This document shows positions 15,786-25,013 of a DNA stretch of 64,000 nucleotides, piece by piece (within the stretch, counting starts at the first letter, position 1; the number at the start of each line of letters is the position of its first letter). The notes below the pieces were generated by a model. The model searched no databases, had not been told where the DNA came from, and saw only the letters and a list, made by a program, of their open reading frames with translations. Both the position numbers and the translations under genes were made by a program. This DNA is from Rodentibacter caecimuris. GTDB taxonomy: Bacteria > Pseudomonadota > Gammaproteobacteria > Enterobacterales > Pasteurellaceae. The DNA lies in the NCBI RefSeq assembly GCF_001019715.1, contig NZ_BBXJ01000001.1:1674001-1738000 (forward strand), read 5' to 3'.

Positions 15786-16829
15786 TTATTGATTATTCAT
15801 CTGGAAAACAGCATTAATTTTTAAATAATTCTCTGGGTTATTTGATAATTCAGAAATAAAATTAGGGATTTCCTCAAAATTTATGCTTTTGGTAATAATA
15901 TTAGATGCATCAATTTTATGTGTAGAAAGCATGTTTAATGCTTCTTCAAATTCACCTTTACTTGTTCTAGAACCATAGATATTTAGTTCTTTGAATGTTA
16001 TTAAATTAGTTGGTAACGGTGTTTCTGCCTTTGGCCATCCAGTTAGCGCAATACGTCCTGCAAAAGATGCATAATGCAGCGTGTTTTTTATTGAACTGTT
16101 TGCGCCTGAAGCTTCCATTACGACTTCAGCCATACGGCTATTTGTGATTTCTTTGATTCTGTTAATATCATCTTCTTTTTGAGGATTGATGATATGTTCT
16201 ATTCCTAAAGATTGGGCATACTCAAGTCGTTTATCCAAAATATCGACTAAAATAGGGACTGCGCCGTATTGAATAGCGACTAATGCAGCCATTAATCCGA
16301 TAGCGCCCGCACCGATAATAATAATGTGTTCGTTCTCTTTTAAATTTGCTCTATGCAAAGCATGTAAAGCAATCGTTAAAGGCTCTGCCAGAGGTAGTTG
16401 GTTGATTGGTAAATTATCGGGTACTTTCGTTATAAGATGAGCAGGATGCCTAATGACCTCTTGCATCCCCCCATCAATATGTACACCAATAACCTTTAAG
16501 GATTCACAACAATTTGTTCTACCAATTGAGCAAGGATAGCACTTACCACAGTACACATAGGGATCTACTATAACTCGATCGCCAACTTTTACATTTTCAG
16601 GCATACCAATTCCACTTTCTATAATTCTGCCTACAATCTCATGACCTAGTATTCTTGGATAGGTTACTAATGGATTTGTACCTCTATATGCCCCAATATC
16701 CGACCCACAGATTCCCATTGATTCAACTTGGATAAGTACGTCATTGTTGCCTTTTTGAGGGTACACCACTTCTTTTACCGATACCTTATTAGGCTCTTCC
16801 AAGCATATAGCTCTAATTAACTTTGTCAT
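15786..16829 (-). CDS. Zinc-dependent MDR-family dehydrogenase
   Basis: A 347-residue medium-chain dehydrogenase. Catalytic zinc ligands are in MGICGSD and GHEIVGR; the structural zinc lobe is CGKCYPCSIGRTNCCES; the Rossmann motif is GAGAIGLMAA. It resembles the E. coli RspB/L-galactonate oxidoreductase branch and the gene in the same place in H. influenzae. With UxuA next door it probably oxidises a sugar acid such as L-gulonate, L-galactonate or a related mannonate precursor; this is inference. The ATG at 16829 follows GGGGAG; a TTG two codons earlier is less likely. It heads the minus-strand operon with the TRAP genes and diverges from uxuR. Confidence 0.85.
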   Translation of the reverse strand: MTKLIRAICLEEPNKVSVKEVVYPQKGNNDVLIQVESMGICGSDIGAYRGTNPLVTYPRILGHEIVGRIIESGIGMPENVKVGDRVIVDPYVYCGKCYPCSIGRTNCCESLKVIGVHIDGGMQEVIRHPAHLITKVPDNLPINQLPLAEPLTIALHALHRANLKENEHIIIIGAGAIGLMAALVAIQYGAVPILVDILDKRLEYAQSLGIEHIINPQKEDDINRIKEITNSRMAEVVMEASGANSSIKNTLHYASFAGRIALTGWPKAETPLPTNLITFKELNIYGSRTSKGEFEEALNMLSTHKIDASNIITKSINFEEIPNFISELSNNPENYLKINAVFQMNNQ

Positions 16830-16911
16830 ATTCAAACTCCCCGTGTTTTCTTAATGGAATAAAATTACTTGCTGTAATTAACTATGATATGATTATGAGA
16901 CATTAAAAATC

Positions 16912-16980
16912 ATTTTGGAATACCAAAATATTATTTTTGTGACCAAAATCACAAAATTTAAAAATTGGAGTACCAATTTT
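16912..16980. promoter_or_regulatory. Divergent control region: two UxuR-type palindromes flanking a CRP site
   Basis: Three elements lie between the divergent dehydrogenase and uxuR genes. A palindrome ATTTTGGAATACCAAAAT at 16912-16929 and another AAAATTGGAGTACCAATTTT at 16961-16980 share TTGG-N4-CCAA, the UxuR/ExuR operator type. Between them TGTGACCAAAATCACA at 16938-16953 has a perfect CRP core. The layout fits substrate induction through UxuR together with catabolite control. The right palindrome would block uxuR itself. Confidence 0.7.
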
Positions 16981-16989
16981 GGAGAAAAT

Positions 16990-17742
16990 ATGGAAAATAT
17001 CACTAATAGAACATATACCCGAATTGGGGAATATCTTAAACGAGACATATCTCAAGGCATTTATGCTGTTGGAGATAAGCTACCGACTGAACGAGAAATT
17101 TCTGAAAAATTTGGAGTCAGTCGAACGATTGTTCGTGAAGCAATGGTCATGCTGGAAGTTGAAAAATTAGTAGAAGTTAAGAAGGGTTCAGGGGTTTACG
17201 TTGTTAGGATACCCACAGCTCATTCCGATATAGAAAATACTAGTTTGCCTGATGTTGGCCCTTTTGAATTATTACAAGCTCGCCAGTTATTAGAAAGTAG
17301 TATTGCCGAATTTGCGGCAGTGCAAGCAACAAAGAAAGATATTTTAAATTTAAAGCAAATTTTACATCGAGAAAAAGAATTACTCGCTCTAAATCAAGAT
17401 GACTACAGCGCAGACAAAGATTTCCATATTGCATTAGCAGAGATCACGCAAAATGATGTACTGGTAAAATTACAAGAACAGTTATGGCAATATCGTTTTA
17501 ACAGTGCAATGTGGGCTCAGTTACATAGTAGAATTTTACAAAAAGATTATCACCATTTATGGATAGAAGATCATCACACAATTTTACTGGCAATTCAGAA
17601 GAAAAACGCGAATGCAGCCAGAAAAGCAATGTGGCAGCACTTAGAAAATGTAAAAGTGAAATTGTTTGAGTTATCTGATGTAGAAGATCCACATTTTGAC
17701 GGATACCTATTCAATACAAATCCGGTTGTTGTAGGTATCTAA
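16990..17742 (+). CDS. uxuR: FadR-type GntR regulator UxuR, copy 1
   Basis: A 250-residue repressor with an N-terminal winged helix (IYAVGDKLPTEREI, FGVSRTIVREAMVMLE, KGSGVYVV) in residues 10-75 and a C-terminal FCD ligand domain with LLQARQLLESSIAEFAA. It matches H. influenzae and E. coli UxuR, repressors of hexuronate genes relieved by fructuronate. The ATG at 16990 is preceded by GGAG; a longer frame upstream runs through the operators and is unlikely. It is followed by uxuA after 28 bases. It differs at a large minority of positions from the second UxuR at 28725. Confidence 0.92.
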   Translation: MENITNRTYTRIGEYLKRDISQGIYAVGDKLPTEREISEKFGVSRTIVREAMVMLEVEKLVEVKKGSGVYVVRIPTAHSDIENTSLPDVGPFELLQARQLLESSIAEFAAVQATKKDILNLKQILHREKELLALNQDDYSADKDFHIALAEITQNDVLVKLQEQLWQYRFNSAMWAQLHSRILQKDYHHLWIEDHHTILLAIQKKNANAARKAMWQHLENVKVKLFELSDVEDPHFDGYLFNTNPVVVGI

Positions 17743-17770
17743 CGACTTACAATAACATAGGAGTTTAAAA

Positions 17771-18955
17771 ATGGAACAAACATGGCGTTGGTATGGCCCC
17801 AAAGATCCGGTTTCTTTATCCGATATTCGTCAGTCCGGGGCGACCGGTATTGTTACCGCTCTTCACCATATTCCCAACGGAGAGGTGTGGTGTATTGAAG
17901 AAATTGAAAAGCGGAAAGCCGAAGTGGAAAATGCCGGCCTCACGTGGTCTGTCGTGGAGAGTGTGCCGGTTCATGAAGAAATTAAAACACAAACCGGCAA
18001 TTATCAAAAATGGATTGATAACTACAAACAAACGCTGCGCAACTTGGCACAATGCGGTATTGACACCGTTTGCTACAATTTTATGCCCGTTTTAGACTGG
18101 ACCCGCACCGATTTAGCCTATGAATTGCCCGACGGTTCTAAAGCATTGCGTTTTGATCATATCGCTTTTGCCGCCTTTGAACTTCATATTTTAAAACGCC
18201 CGGGCGCAGAACAAATTTATAATCAAGAAGAACAAGCAGCTGCGAAACGCTATTATGACAAGATGTCTGCACAAGATATCGAGCAATTAACACGTAATAT
18301 TATCGCCGGCTTACCGGGTGCGGAAGAAGGCTATACACTTGATGAATTTCAAGCTCAATTAGATCGTTATAACGCGATTTCACCGGAAAAATTCCGTACC
18401 CATTTGGCTTATTTCTTAAATGAAATTGTGCCGGTTGCACAAGAAGTCGGCATTAAAATGGCCATTCATCCTGACGATCCGCCACGCCCGATTTTAGGGT
18501 TACCGCGTATTGTCTCGACCATTGAAGATATGCAGTGGTTTGTGGAAACCCAACCGTTACCGGCAAACGGGTTTACCATGTGTACCGGCTCTTATGGCGT
18601 GCGCTCTGACAATGATTTAGTAAAAATGACCGAGCAATTTGCCAATAGAATTTACTTCACGCACTTACGCTCTACCCAACGTGAGAACAACCCTTTTAGT
18701 TTCCATGAAGCGGCGCACTTAGAAGGCGATGTAGATATGTTTAATGTGGTAAAAGCATTACTCACTGAAGAATATCGCCGCTTAAATCATGGTGAAACCC
18801 GTTTAATTCCAATGCGCCCAGATCACGGCCATCAGATGTTGGATGATTTACATAAAAAAACCAACCCGGGGTATTCCGCCATTGGACGATTAAAAGGTTT
18901 AGCCGAATTTCGCGGGTTAGAAATGGCGTTAAAGAAAGTGTATTTTAGTCAATAA
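17771..18955 (+). CDS. uxuA: Mannonate dehydratase, copy 1
   Basis: A 394-residue TIM-barrel metalloenzyme that dehydrates D-mannonate to 2-keto-3-deoxygluconate in the cytoplasm. Family features include [19 protein letters not shown] at the start, the [16 protein letters not shown] metal/substrate segment, [12 protein letters not shown] and [12 protein letters not shown] near the end. It is preceded by GGAGTTTAAAA and cotranscribed with uxuR. It differs from the second copy at only eight residues, much less than the adjoining regulators differ. Confidence 0.95.
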   Translation: MEQTWRWYGPKDPVSLSDIRQSGATGIVTALHHIPNGEVWCIEEIEKRKAEVENAGLTWSVVESVPVHEEIKTQTGNYQKWIDNYKQTLRNLAQCGIDTVCYNFMPVLDWTRTDLAYELPDGSKALRFDHIAFAAFELHILKRPGAEQIYNQEEQAAAKRYYDKMSAQDIEQLTRNIIAGLPGAEEGYTLDEFQAQLDRYNAISPEKFRTHLAYFLNEIVPVAQEVGIKMAIHPDDPPRPILGLPRIVSTIEDMQWFVETQPLPANGFTMCTGSYGVRSDNDLVKMTEQFANRIYFTHLRSTQRENNPFSFHEAAHLEGDVDMFNVVKALLTEEYRRLNHGETRLIPMRPDHGHQMLDDLHKKTNPGYSAIGRLKGLAEFRGLEMALKKVYFSQ

Positions 18956-18965
18956 CTAACTCATC

Positions 18966-18995
18966 AAAGGGAGATGGTTTTTCCATTTCCCTTAT
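18966..18995 (+). terminator. Terminator of uxuR-uxuA copy 1
   Basis: An 11-bp stem AAGGGAGATGG against CCATTTCCCTT (one G-T pair), loop of T's, followed by ATTAATAT. It lies 11 bases after the uxuA stop. Confidence 0.65.
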
Positions 18996-19377
18996 TAATA
19001 TCTGCTATGCTAAAAATGCCGAACAATTTTTTAGACAGCTGTTAGAAAAATGAACAGACTAAAGGCTTCACTATCGCCGAAATTACGCAACGAATTTTTG
19101 TTTTTGATATTGAGCAACATTCTGATACACCATCCAAAAACAGTTAAACTAACTCCGCCAAAGAGGCAGGATTACACGAAAACAAATCAGCTTGAAGTAC
19201 ATTGATAACGAAAATAAGCGGTATCTCTACCGCTATTTTATCTCTATGCTAAAGACTTTAGCGCCATCATCCCATCTATTGAGCCTTTGTCCACTAATGA
19301 CTTGTCTCTAAATAATTTAATGAAACTGCTCAATAATATCGATTTTTATGACCGCACTTTTCCTGTAGCCTCTCATT
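18996..19377 (+). pseudogene. Possible decayed coding sequence between uxuA and eda
   Basis: This 380-base gap has no intact gene but short stretches that read like protein in shifting plus-strand frames: YAKNAEQFFRQLLEK near 19006, TKGFTIAEITQRIFVFDIEQ near 19060, KYIDNENKRYLYRYF near 19197, and YAKDFSAIIPSIEPLSTND followed by LLNNIDFYDRTFPVASHF near 19245-19378. Stops and frame changes separate them. I do not recognise the protein. The last part overlaps an uptake signal at about 19350. It may equally be non-coding. Confidence 0.35.
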
Positions 19378-20016
19378 TTATCTCGTGAAATCAACTACTT
19401 CTTTGACTAAACGCCCTATCTCATCCCAGTTTTGTGAACGAATTAATTGTTTCTCCACAAACCAAGAACCACCACAAACCACCACATTAGGAATAGCAAG
19501 ATAATCTTTAATATTATGCAACCCGATACCGCCGGTCGGCATAATTTGTAATTGCCCATAAGGCCCAAGTAAGGCTTTGATCATTTTAATGCCGCCCGAC
19601 GCTTCTGCCGGAAAAAATTTCACTGCAGAAATTCCCAATTCTAGCGCCGCCTCAATTGACATCGGATTATTCACCCCCGGTGTAATCGGGAAATCGAGGT
19701 CTTGACATAATGTCACAATTTTCGGGTTAAAACCCGGTGTAACAACAAAATCCGCCCCACTATTTTTGGCTAAAACCACTTGCTCCGCCGTTAAAACCGT
19801 TCCTGCCGCAATCAAGAAATCCGGACGTGCCGAACGCAACAGACGAATCGCCTCCGCCGCAGCCTCCGAACGAAATGTAATTTCCGCCACCGGTAAACCA
19901 TTTTTAGCCAAGCTATCTGCTAACGGTAAAATATCTTCCGCATTGTCTAATGCAATCACCGGAACAACTTTAAACCGACGGAGTTTTTCGATGATTTGAT
20001 TGGTTGTATATGACAT
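19378..20016 (-). CDS. eda: KDPG/KHG aldolase
   Basis: A 212-residue class I aldolase that splits 2-keto-3-deoxy-6-phosphogluconate into pyruvate and glyceraldehyde 3-phosphate, the last step of hexuronate breakdown. The Schiff-base lysine is K133 in VKFFPAE, and E45 with R49 in AEITFRS are the other active-site residues, the same numbers as in the E. coli enzyme. GTVLTAEQV and PTGGIG are phosphate-site motifs. It is the last gene of the minus-strand operon of cluster 2, ten bases after uxaC. A broken 3' copy is present at 12660-12757. Confidence 0.96.
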   Translation of the reverse strand: MSYTTNQIIEKLRRFKVVPVIALDNAEDILPLADSLAKNGLPVAEITFRSEAAAEAIRLLRSARPDFLIAAGTVLTAEQVVLAKNSGADFVVTPGFNPKIVTLCQDLDFPITPGVNNPMSIEAALELGISAVKFFPAEASGGIKMIKALLGPYGQLQIMPTGGIGLHNIKDYLAIPNVVVCGGSWFVEKQLIRSQNWDEIGRLVKEVVDFTR

Positions 20017-20025
20017 AGTTTTTCC

Positions 20026-21429
20026 CTATTTAAAATAATGTTTAGCATTGTTAAAGCAGATATTTTCAATCATTTTGCTTAACAGAGGCATATCATTTGG
20101 CGCTTCACCGTTCTCGACCCATTTCCCAACCATTTCACATAGAATACGTCGGAAATACTCGTGACGGGTATAAGATAAGAAACTCCGAGAGTCAGTTAGC
20201 ATACCGACAAATTGGCTTAATAAACCTAATTGTGAGAGTTGCTGTAACTGACGTTCCATCCCATCTTTTTGATCATTGAACCACCACCCCGAACCAAATT
20301 GGATTTTGCCTGCAATTCCGCCGGTTTGAAAATTACCAATCATGCTGGCAATCATTTCGTTATCACGCGGATTTAAGCAATATAAAATAGTTTTAGGCAG
20401 TTGATTCTGGCGATCCATTGCATCCAATAAATGGGAAAGTGATTCTGCATACATACGATCACCAATAGAATCAAATCCACTATCTGCACCAAGTAAAGCA
20501 AACATTCTGCTGTTATTATTACGGATTGCGCCAATATGCATTTGCATCACCCACTGACGTTTACAATATTCAGCGGCTAACCATACCAAAATAGCAGTAC
20601 TAAATTGGGCAATTTCTTCTTCAAAGAGCGGTTGATTTTGCAAGCGTTTTTGAAGAATCTCGTTAAGTACCAATTCATCAGGAATGGGCGCAAAACGTAC
20701 AATTTCCATACCATGATCAGCTGATTTGCAACCATGTGCATCAAAATGATCTAATCGTTTTAGCAGTGCTTTTTGTAGATCCGCAAAGGTTTGAATATCC
20801 ACATCGGCAACTTCGCTTAATTGAACCAAATACTCATTAAATTGTGGCAATTCAATTTTAAAAATTTTATCCGGTCGCCAGCTTGGTACAACATCAATAT
20901 CAAAACTGTCATCATCTTTTATGGCTTGATGATATTCTAATGAATCAATGGGATCATCTGTTGTACCTGCCAATTTCACATTCATTTGCTGCATAATGCC
21001 ACGGGCTGAAAATTCCGGTTGTTGCAACATTTCATTACATTGATGCCAAATTTTATCTGCATTTTGCGGATTAAACAGTATATTTGTGATACTGAAAGGA
21101 CGACGTAACTCTAAATGTGTCCAGTGGTAAATCGGATTACCAATACAAAACGGAACAGTTTTTGCCCAAGCTAAATATTTTTGGTAATTGTCCGCTTTGC
21201 CTGTAATCAATTCTTCTGAAATGCCAGCAGTTCGCAATGTACGCCATTTATAGTGATCCCCTTCTAACCAAATTTCAGCTAAGTCTTTAAATTGGCGATT
21301 CTCAGCGACCTCTTTTGGGTTTAGATGACAGTGATAATCAAAAATAGGCTGATGTTTGGCATAGTCATGATAGAGTGTTTTTGCCGTATTTGTTGAAAGC
21401 AAAAAATCTTCGTCCATAAATTGTTTCAT
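20026..21429 (-). CDS. uxaC: Glucuronate (uronate) isomerase
   Basis: A 467-residue amidohydrolase-superfamily isomerase that converts D-glucuronate to D-fructuronate and D-galacturonate to D-tagaturonate. It follows E. coli UxaC closely: [35 protein letters not shown] with the HxH metal site, [24 protein letters not shown] and [19 protein letters not shown]. The length is normal. It is translated from an ATG nine bases after the SDR gene. This is the only uronate isomerase in the window, so both clusters would depend on it. Confidence 0.97.
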   Translation of the reverse strand: MKQFMDEDFLLSTNTAKTLYHDYAKHQPIFDYHCHLNPKEVAENRQFKDLAEIWLEGDHYKWRTLRTAGISEELITGKADNYQKYLAWAKTVPFCIGNPIYHWTHLELRRPFSITNILFNPQNADKIWHQCNEMLQQPEFSARGIMQQMNVKLAGTTDDPIDSLEYHQAIKDDDSFDIDVVPSWRPDKIFKIELPQFNEYLVQLSEVADVDIQTFADLQKALLKRLDHFDAHGCKSADHGMEIVRFAPIPDELVLNEILQKRLQNQPLFEEEIAQFSTAILVWLAAEYCKRQWVMQMHIGAIRNNNSRMFALLGADSGFDSIGDRMYAESLSHLLDAMDRQNQLPKTILYCLNPRDNEMIASMIGNFQTGGIAGKIQFGSGWWFNDQKDGMERQLQQLSQLGLLSQFVGMLTDSRSFLSYTRHEYFRRILCEMVGKWVENGEAPNDMPLLSKMIENICFNNAKHYFK

Positions 21430-21438
21430 TTGATTCCC

Positions 21439-22284
21439 CTATACACCGCTATAAGCCGAGAAACCACCGTCAACAGGGACTACAACACCATTCACAAAGC
21501 TGGAATAATTATCATCAATTAAGAATAATAAGGCGCCGAGCAATTCTTCCGGTTCACCAAAACGTTCCATTGGGGTATTAGTCAAAATTTTGTTTGCACG
21601 TGCAGTGGGGTTTCCTTCCGCATCAAATAATAAGCCTCGATTTTGATTGCTGATCAAAAAACCCGGTGCGATAGCATTACAGCGAATACCCACTTTTGAA
21701 AAATATACCGCAAGCCATTGGGTAAAATTACTAATTGCCGCTTTGGCGCCTGAATATGCAGGGATTTTTGTAAGCGGTGTAAAGGCATTCATACTGGAAA
21801 TATTGATAATATTTGCGCCTTTTTTACCAAGCATATCTTTGGCAAAAACTTGAGTTGGCAATAAGGTTCCCAAATAATTGAGATTAAAGACAAACTCAAT
21901 ACCGGATTTATCTAAATCAAAGAAAGTTTTAGTGCTTTCATTTAAATCAAACTGATGAAATTCATTATCTGTTGTCGCTTTTGGATTATTGCCACCCGCA
22001 CCGTTAATTAAAATGTCACAAGTACCGAAATCAGCCGCAATTTGCTCTCGTACTTCTTTAATACTTTCAAGCTCCAATACATTTGTTTTATAGGCTTTAG
22101 CATTACCTCCCCTTTGGTTAATTTCTTGTGCAACTTTATCAGCAGCTTCAAAATTAATATCAAGTAGGGCAATACTTGCTTTAGTATGAGCCAGTTGCTT
22201 TGCTAGAAAGGCACACAATATGCCTCCGGCACCGGTGATGACAATAACTTTATTTTCCAGATGATGGTTAGCTGCAATATTCAT
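21439..22284 (-). CDS. SDR-family oxidoreductase, probable D-mannonate oxidoreductase
   Basis: A 281-residue short-chain dehydrogenase: cofactor site VITGAGGILCAF near residue 15, LINGAGG, catalytic NISSMNAFTPLTKIPAYSGA with the YxxxK in AYSGAKAAI, and APGFLISN. Between uxaC and kdgK the missing step is reduction of fructuronate to mannonate; a classical UxuB (mannitol dehydrogenase family) is absent, and SDR enzymes do this step in Bacillus (YjmF). I therefore infer fructuronate reductase activity. The H. influenzae uronate cluster has a similar gene in this place. The window has no second copy. Confidence 0.85.
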   Translation of the reverse strand: MNIAANHHLENKVIVITGAGGILCAFLAKQLAHTKASIALLDINFEAADKVAQEINQRGGNAKAYKTNVLELESIKEVREQIAADFGTCDILINGAGGNNPKATTDNEFHQFDLNESTKTFFDLDKSGIEFVFNLNYLGTLLPTQVFAKDMLGKKGANIINISSMNAFTPLTKIPAYSGAKAAISNFTQWLAVYFSKVGIRCNAIAPGFLISNQNRGLLFDAEGNPTARANKILTNTPMERFGEPEELLGALLFLIDDNYSSFVNGVVVPVDGGFSAYSGV

Positions 22285-22296
22285 ATTAATACTCCG

Positions 22297-23241
22297 TTAA
22301 TTAAATTCAGATAGAAGATGGGATGTGGCGTGCTTGTCTATAATCGCGCCTTTGTGTTGAATCACGATACCGGCAACACGATTGCCTTGATAGCAACAAA
22401 TATTGAGCGGTTTATCGCGTAAGTAACCGTTTAAAAATCCGGCGTTGAAGGAATCTCCCGCCGATGTTGTATCAACAACATTCTGTATCGGTTCAGGTAT
22501 GACCTGCCCATATTGGTGTGATTGAGAATCTGAAAAACAAGCACCATTTTGACCGCACTTTACAATCACTGTTGGTATGCCTATTCGATGTAATCGTGTT
22601 CGCGTGGCTTGCTCGTTTTCATCTCCCCATAATAATTGTTCATCATCAAAGGTGACTAATGCCAAGCGAACATGAGGTAATAGCTGTAAATAACAATCTT
22701 GAGCCTCTTTCAATGAATCCCATAATTTAGGGCGAAAATTGCTATCAAATGCAATTTCTACACCTAATTTAGTTAATGATATTAACTGTTCAATTAAAAA
22801 AGAGCGGTCATTTTTAGATAAGATTGCAAGTGAAATACCGCTTAAATAAATCATATCCACTTGTTGAAGTCCGGTTAAAACCAAATGAAAATCAGGATGC
22901 CGTACCATATAGTGCGCGGCGGATTGGTTACGCCAATAAAGAAAGGTACGCTCGCCTTGCTCATCAAGTTGGATAAGATATAGACCCGGTTGATGGGTTT
23001 CATCTTTTAATACCCAATCCGTGTGAATGAGGTCTGCTTGCCAATGAGTACGCATTTGTGAACTTAAATTATCCGTACCTAATGCAGAAACATAATGAAC
23101 CTGAATATCATTTGGAGAACTAATTCGACTCAGATAAGTAGCCGAATTTAATGTATCGCCACCATAACTTTGCCACATTTCGCTAAATGGCTTACCATTC
23201 AGTTCAATCATACATTCGCCGATAAATGCAATTTTTTTCAT
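22297..23241 (-). CDS. kdgK: 2-keto-3-deoxygluconate kinase
   Basis: A 314-residue PfkB-family sugar kinase. It begins KKIAFIGECMIELNGKPF, continues with SYGGDTLNSATYLSR, and has the catalytic signature TTSAGDSFNAGFLNG near the C terminus. It phosphorylates KDG made by UxuA to KDPG for Eda. The gene lies between the binding protein gene and the SDR gene on the minus strand. An uptake signal is inside it near 22551. A 5' fragment of a second, broken copy is at 12761-12932. Confidence 0.96.
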   Translation of the reverse strand: MKKIAFIGECMIELNGKPFSEMWQSYGGDTLNSATYLSRISSPNDIQVHYVSALGTDNLSSQMRTHWQADLIHTDWVLKDETHQPGLYLIQLDEQGERTFLYWRNQSAAHYMVRHPDFHLVLTGLQQVDMIYLSGISLAILSKNDRSFLIEQLISLTKLGVEIAFDSNFRPKLWDSLKEAQDCYLQLLPHVRLALVTFDDEQLLWGDENEQATRTRLHRIGIPTVIVKCGQNGACFSDSQSHQYGQVIPEPIQNVVDTTSAGDSFNAGFLNGYLRDKPLNICCYQGNRVAGIVIQHKGAIIDKHATSHLLSEFN

Positions 23242-23256
23242 ATTTATCCCAAAAGG

Positions 23257-23282
23257 AAAGGATACGATAGGAGGTATCCTTT
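23257..23282 (-). other. Intercistronic hairpin after the cluster 2 binding protein gene
   Basis: A 9-bp perfect stem AAAGGATAC/GTATCCTTT with an eight-base loop lies between the dctP-like gene and kdgK. It may lower readthrough into the enzyme genes or protect the upstream message. Cluster 1 has a similar hairpin after its binding protein gene. Confidence 0.5.
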
Positions 23283-23289
23283 ATCTTTA

Positions 23290-24282
23290 TTATTTGTTGA
23301 TTAAGCTATCAATACGTTCTACATAATCTTTAAGTAAAGGATTTGCTTTGGCAGTGTCGTGCATACTCTTCGTTGCATCAATAAATGGTTGTTTATCTAC
23401 TTTTACAAATTCCACACCCAATTTATCTTTCGCTTCTTGAGTTGTTTCAGCAATCATTTTTTGCCATAAGTCTTTGTGATACATCATGGAATCATCCGCC
23501 GCTTTTTTGAGTGCCTTTTGCTGTTCCAGCGTTAATTTATCCCAAGATTTTTGACCGATAACAAGAACATCCGGAATCATGGTATGTTCATCTTCACTAA
23601 AGAATTTTGCCACTTCACCATGACGGGCTAATGTTAAAGCGGTTTGATTATTCTCAGCCCCATCTACCACTTTTTGTTGCAAAGCGGTATAGAGTTCACC
23701 ATAGGCTAAAGGCGTTGGTGAAGCGCCCATCAATTTCATCATTTCAACTGCGGTCGGGCTCGGTTGAACACGAACTTTCATCCCCTTAAGATCGGCAGGA
23801 GATTTGATGGGCTTATCCGCATAAAAACTGCGAGCACCACCATCATAATAGGTTAAACCAATAAATCCTTTGCCTTTTGATGAATCAAGAATTTTTTGTC
23901 CGACTTCAGGATCAAGGAGAGCTCGATAGTAGTGATCTACATTATGGAAAAGATAGGGAATGTTATAGGCACCGTAAGAGCCTTCAAAGGCTTCCAATTC
24001 ACTCGCATTCGATTTTGCCATATCAAGCGAACCGGATTGTAATAGCTCCATTGATTCACGCTGTGTTCCAAGCTGACTATTCGGATAAATACGGACGACG
24101 ACCTCACCATTAGTCAATTTCTTTACCTCATCCGCCATATATTGCATTGAGATATGTACAGGATGAGTTTTGTCATTGTTATGGCTTAATTTCAATACTG
24201 TTTTTGCTGAGGCTGAAAACGACATTCCGGCAGACAGTGCCAAAACTAACGCATAAGAAAGAATATTTTTTTTGATTCGCAT
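23290..24282 (-). CDS. TRAP transporter periplasmic solute-binding protein (DctP type), cluster 2
   Basis: A 330-residue exported binding protein. The signal peptide runs MRIKKNILSYALVLALSAG to the cleavage site in SASAKT near residue 26. The mature protein has LKLSHNNDKTHPVH, YPNSQLGTQRESMELL, the RVQPS segment with the carboxylate-binding Arg, and YTALQQKVVDGAENN. It belongs to the sugar-acid branch that includes uronate and gluconate binders. The ATG at 24282 has GGGAGAAG before it; an upstream in-frame start at 24327 lacks this and would bury the signal peptide. It heads the minus operon, while its membrane subunits are on the other strand. Confidence 0.92.
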   Translation of the reverse strand: MRIKKNILSYALVLALSAGMSFSASAKTVLKLSHNNDKTHPVHISMQYMADEVKKLTNGEVVVRIYPNSQLGTQRESMELLQSGSLDMAKSNASELEAFEGSYGAYNIPYLFHNVDHYYRALLDPEVGQKILDSSKGKGFIGLTYYDGGARSFYADKPIKSPADLKGMKVRVQPSPTAVEMMKLMGASPTPLAYGELYTALQQKVVDGAENNQTALTLARHGEVAKFFSEDEHTMIPDVLVIGQKSWDKLTLEQQKALKKAADDSMMYHKDLWQKMIAETTQEAKDKLGVEFVKVDKQPFIDATKSMHDTAKANPLLKDYVERIDSLINK

Positions 24283-24385
24283 AATGCTTCTCCCATAGTA
24301 GATAAATTGAAGAGCACCCGCTAACAACTCGGATGTTGAAAAGATGATAGACCAAAAAAAATAAAGTGGTCAATCCAATTATTTT

Positions 24386-24465
24386 AAATTGGTGATCCAG
24401 ATCACAAATTTAAATAAAAAAACTTTTCAGAAAAACGGTTTTAACCCATAATTGGTCCACCAATT
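24386..24465. promoter_or_regulatory. Divergent control region of cluster 2: UxuR-type and CRP-type sites
   Basis: AATTGGTCCACCAATT at 24450-24465 is a perfect palindrome of the UxuR/ExuR type (TTGG-N4-CCAA). A weaker copy, AAATTGGTGATCCAGATC at 24386-24403, overlaps GGTGATCCAGATCACA at 24391-24406, which closely matches the CRP consensus. The region lies between dctP (minus) and dctQ (plus) and could control both operons. The palindrome ends 28 bases before the dctQ ATG. Confidence 0.7.
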
Positions 24466-24492
24466 TAAAATTAACGACAGAAGGAGTCATTG

Positions 24493-25011
24493 ATGAGTAA
24501 GTTTATTTCCATCATAAATTGGGTTTTATCAACACTTTGCGTTGTATTAAGTTCATTCCTTGTGTGTTGTGTAGTTTGGCAGGTTCTATCTCGCTATCTA
24601 TTAAACGCACCAAGTACCTATACAGACGAAATCGCACGATTTCTCTTTATTTGGGTAGGTTTAATGGGTGCCGCTTATGCGCTTGGTCAGAAAAAACATT
24701 TAGCCATTGATTTACTGATGAGTAAATTTGAACACTCTCCGATTCATCAACATCGCTTACAACTTATCATTAATTTAATCAGTGCAACTTTTGCCTCAGT
24801 AATTATGTGCTACGGCGGATTTAACCTAGTGATGGAGACAGTAAATAATGGACAAATTTCGCCTGTACTAGGTATTCAAATGGGGCTGGTTTATCTCGCA
24901 ATTCCTTTAAGCGGCAGCTTTATGTTGATTTATCTTTTAAGAGATATTGTCGATAACATTCATACTATGAATGGAAAATCGCGACTTGCTTCAGCTCATC
25001 AAGGAGAATAA
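24493..25011 (+). CDS. TRAP transporter small membrane subunit (DctQ type), cluster 2
   Basis: A 172-residue protein with four membrane helices and the family motif TYTDEIARFLFIWVGLMGAA followed by KKHLAIDLL. AAGGAG stands six bases before the ATG at 24493, so the TTG one codon earlier is rejected. It ends two bases before the large subunit gene. Together with the divergently encoded binding protein it should form a sodium-driven importer for a uronate or uronate-containing compound. Confidence 0.9.
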   Translation: MSKFISIINWVLSTLCVVLSSFLVCCVVWQVLSRYLLNAPSTYTDEIARFLFIWVGLMGAAYALGQKKHLAIDLLMSKFEHSPIHQHRLQLIINLISATFASVIMCYGGFNLVMETVNNGQISPVLGIQMGLVYLAIPLSGSFMLIYLLRDIVDNIHTMNGKSRLASAHQGE

Positions 25012-25013
25012 AA

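Noticed and set aside
24370-24392. Inverted CCAATT-ATTTTA-AATTGG repeat as an additional UxuR operator
   Set aside because: The half-sites point the wrong way compared with the TTGG-N4-CCAA type, so it was not listed as an operator.
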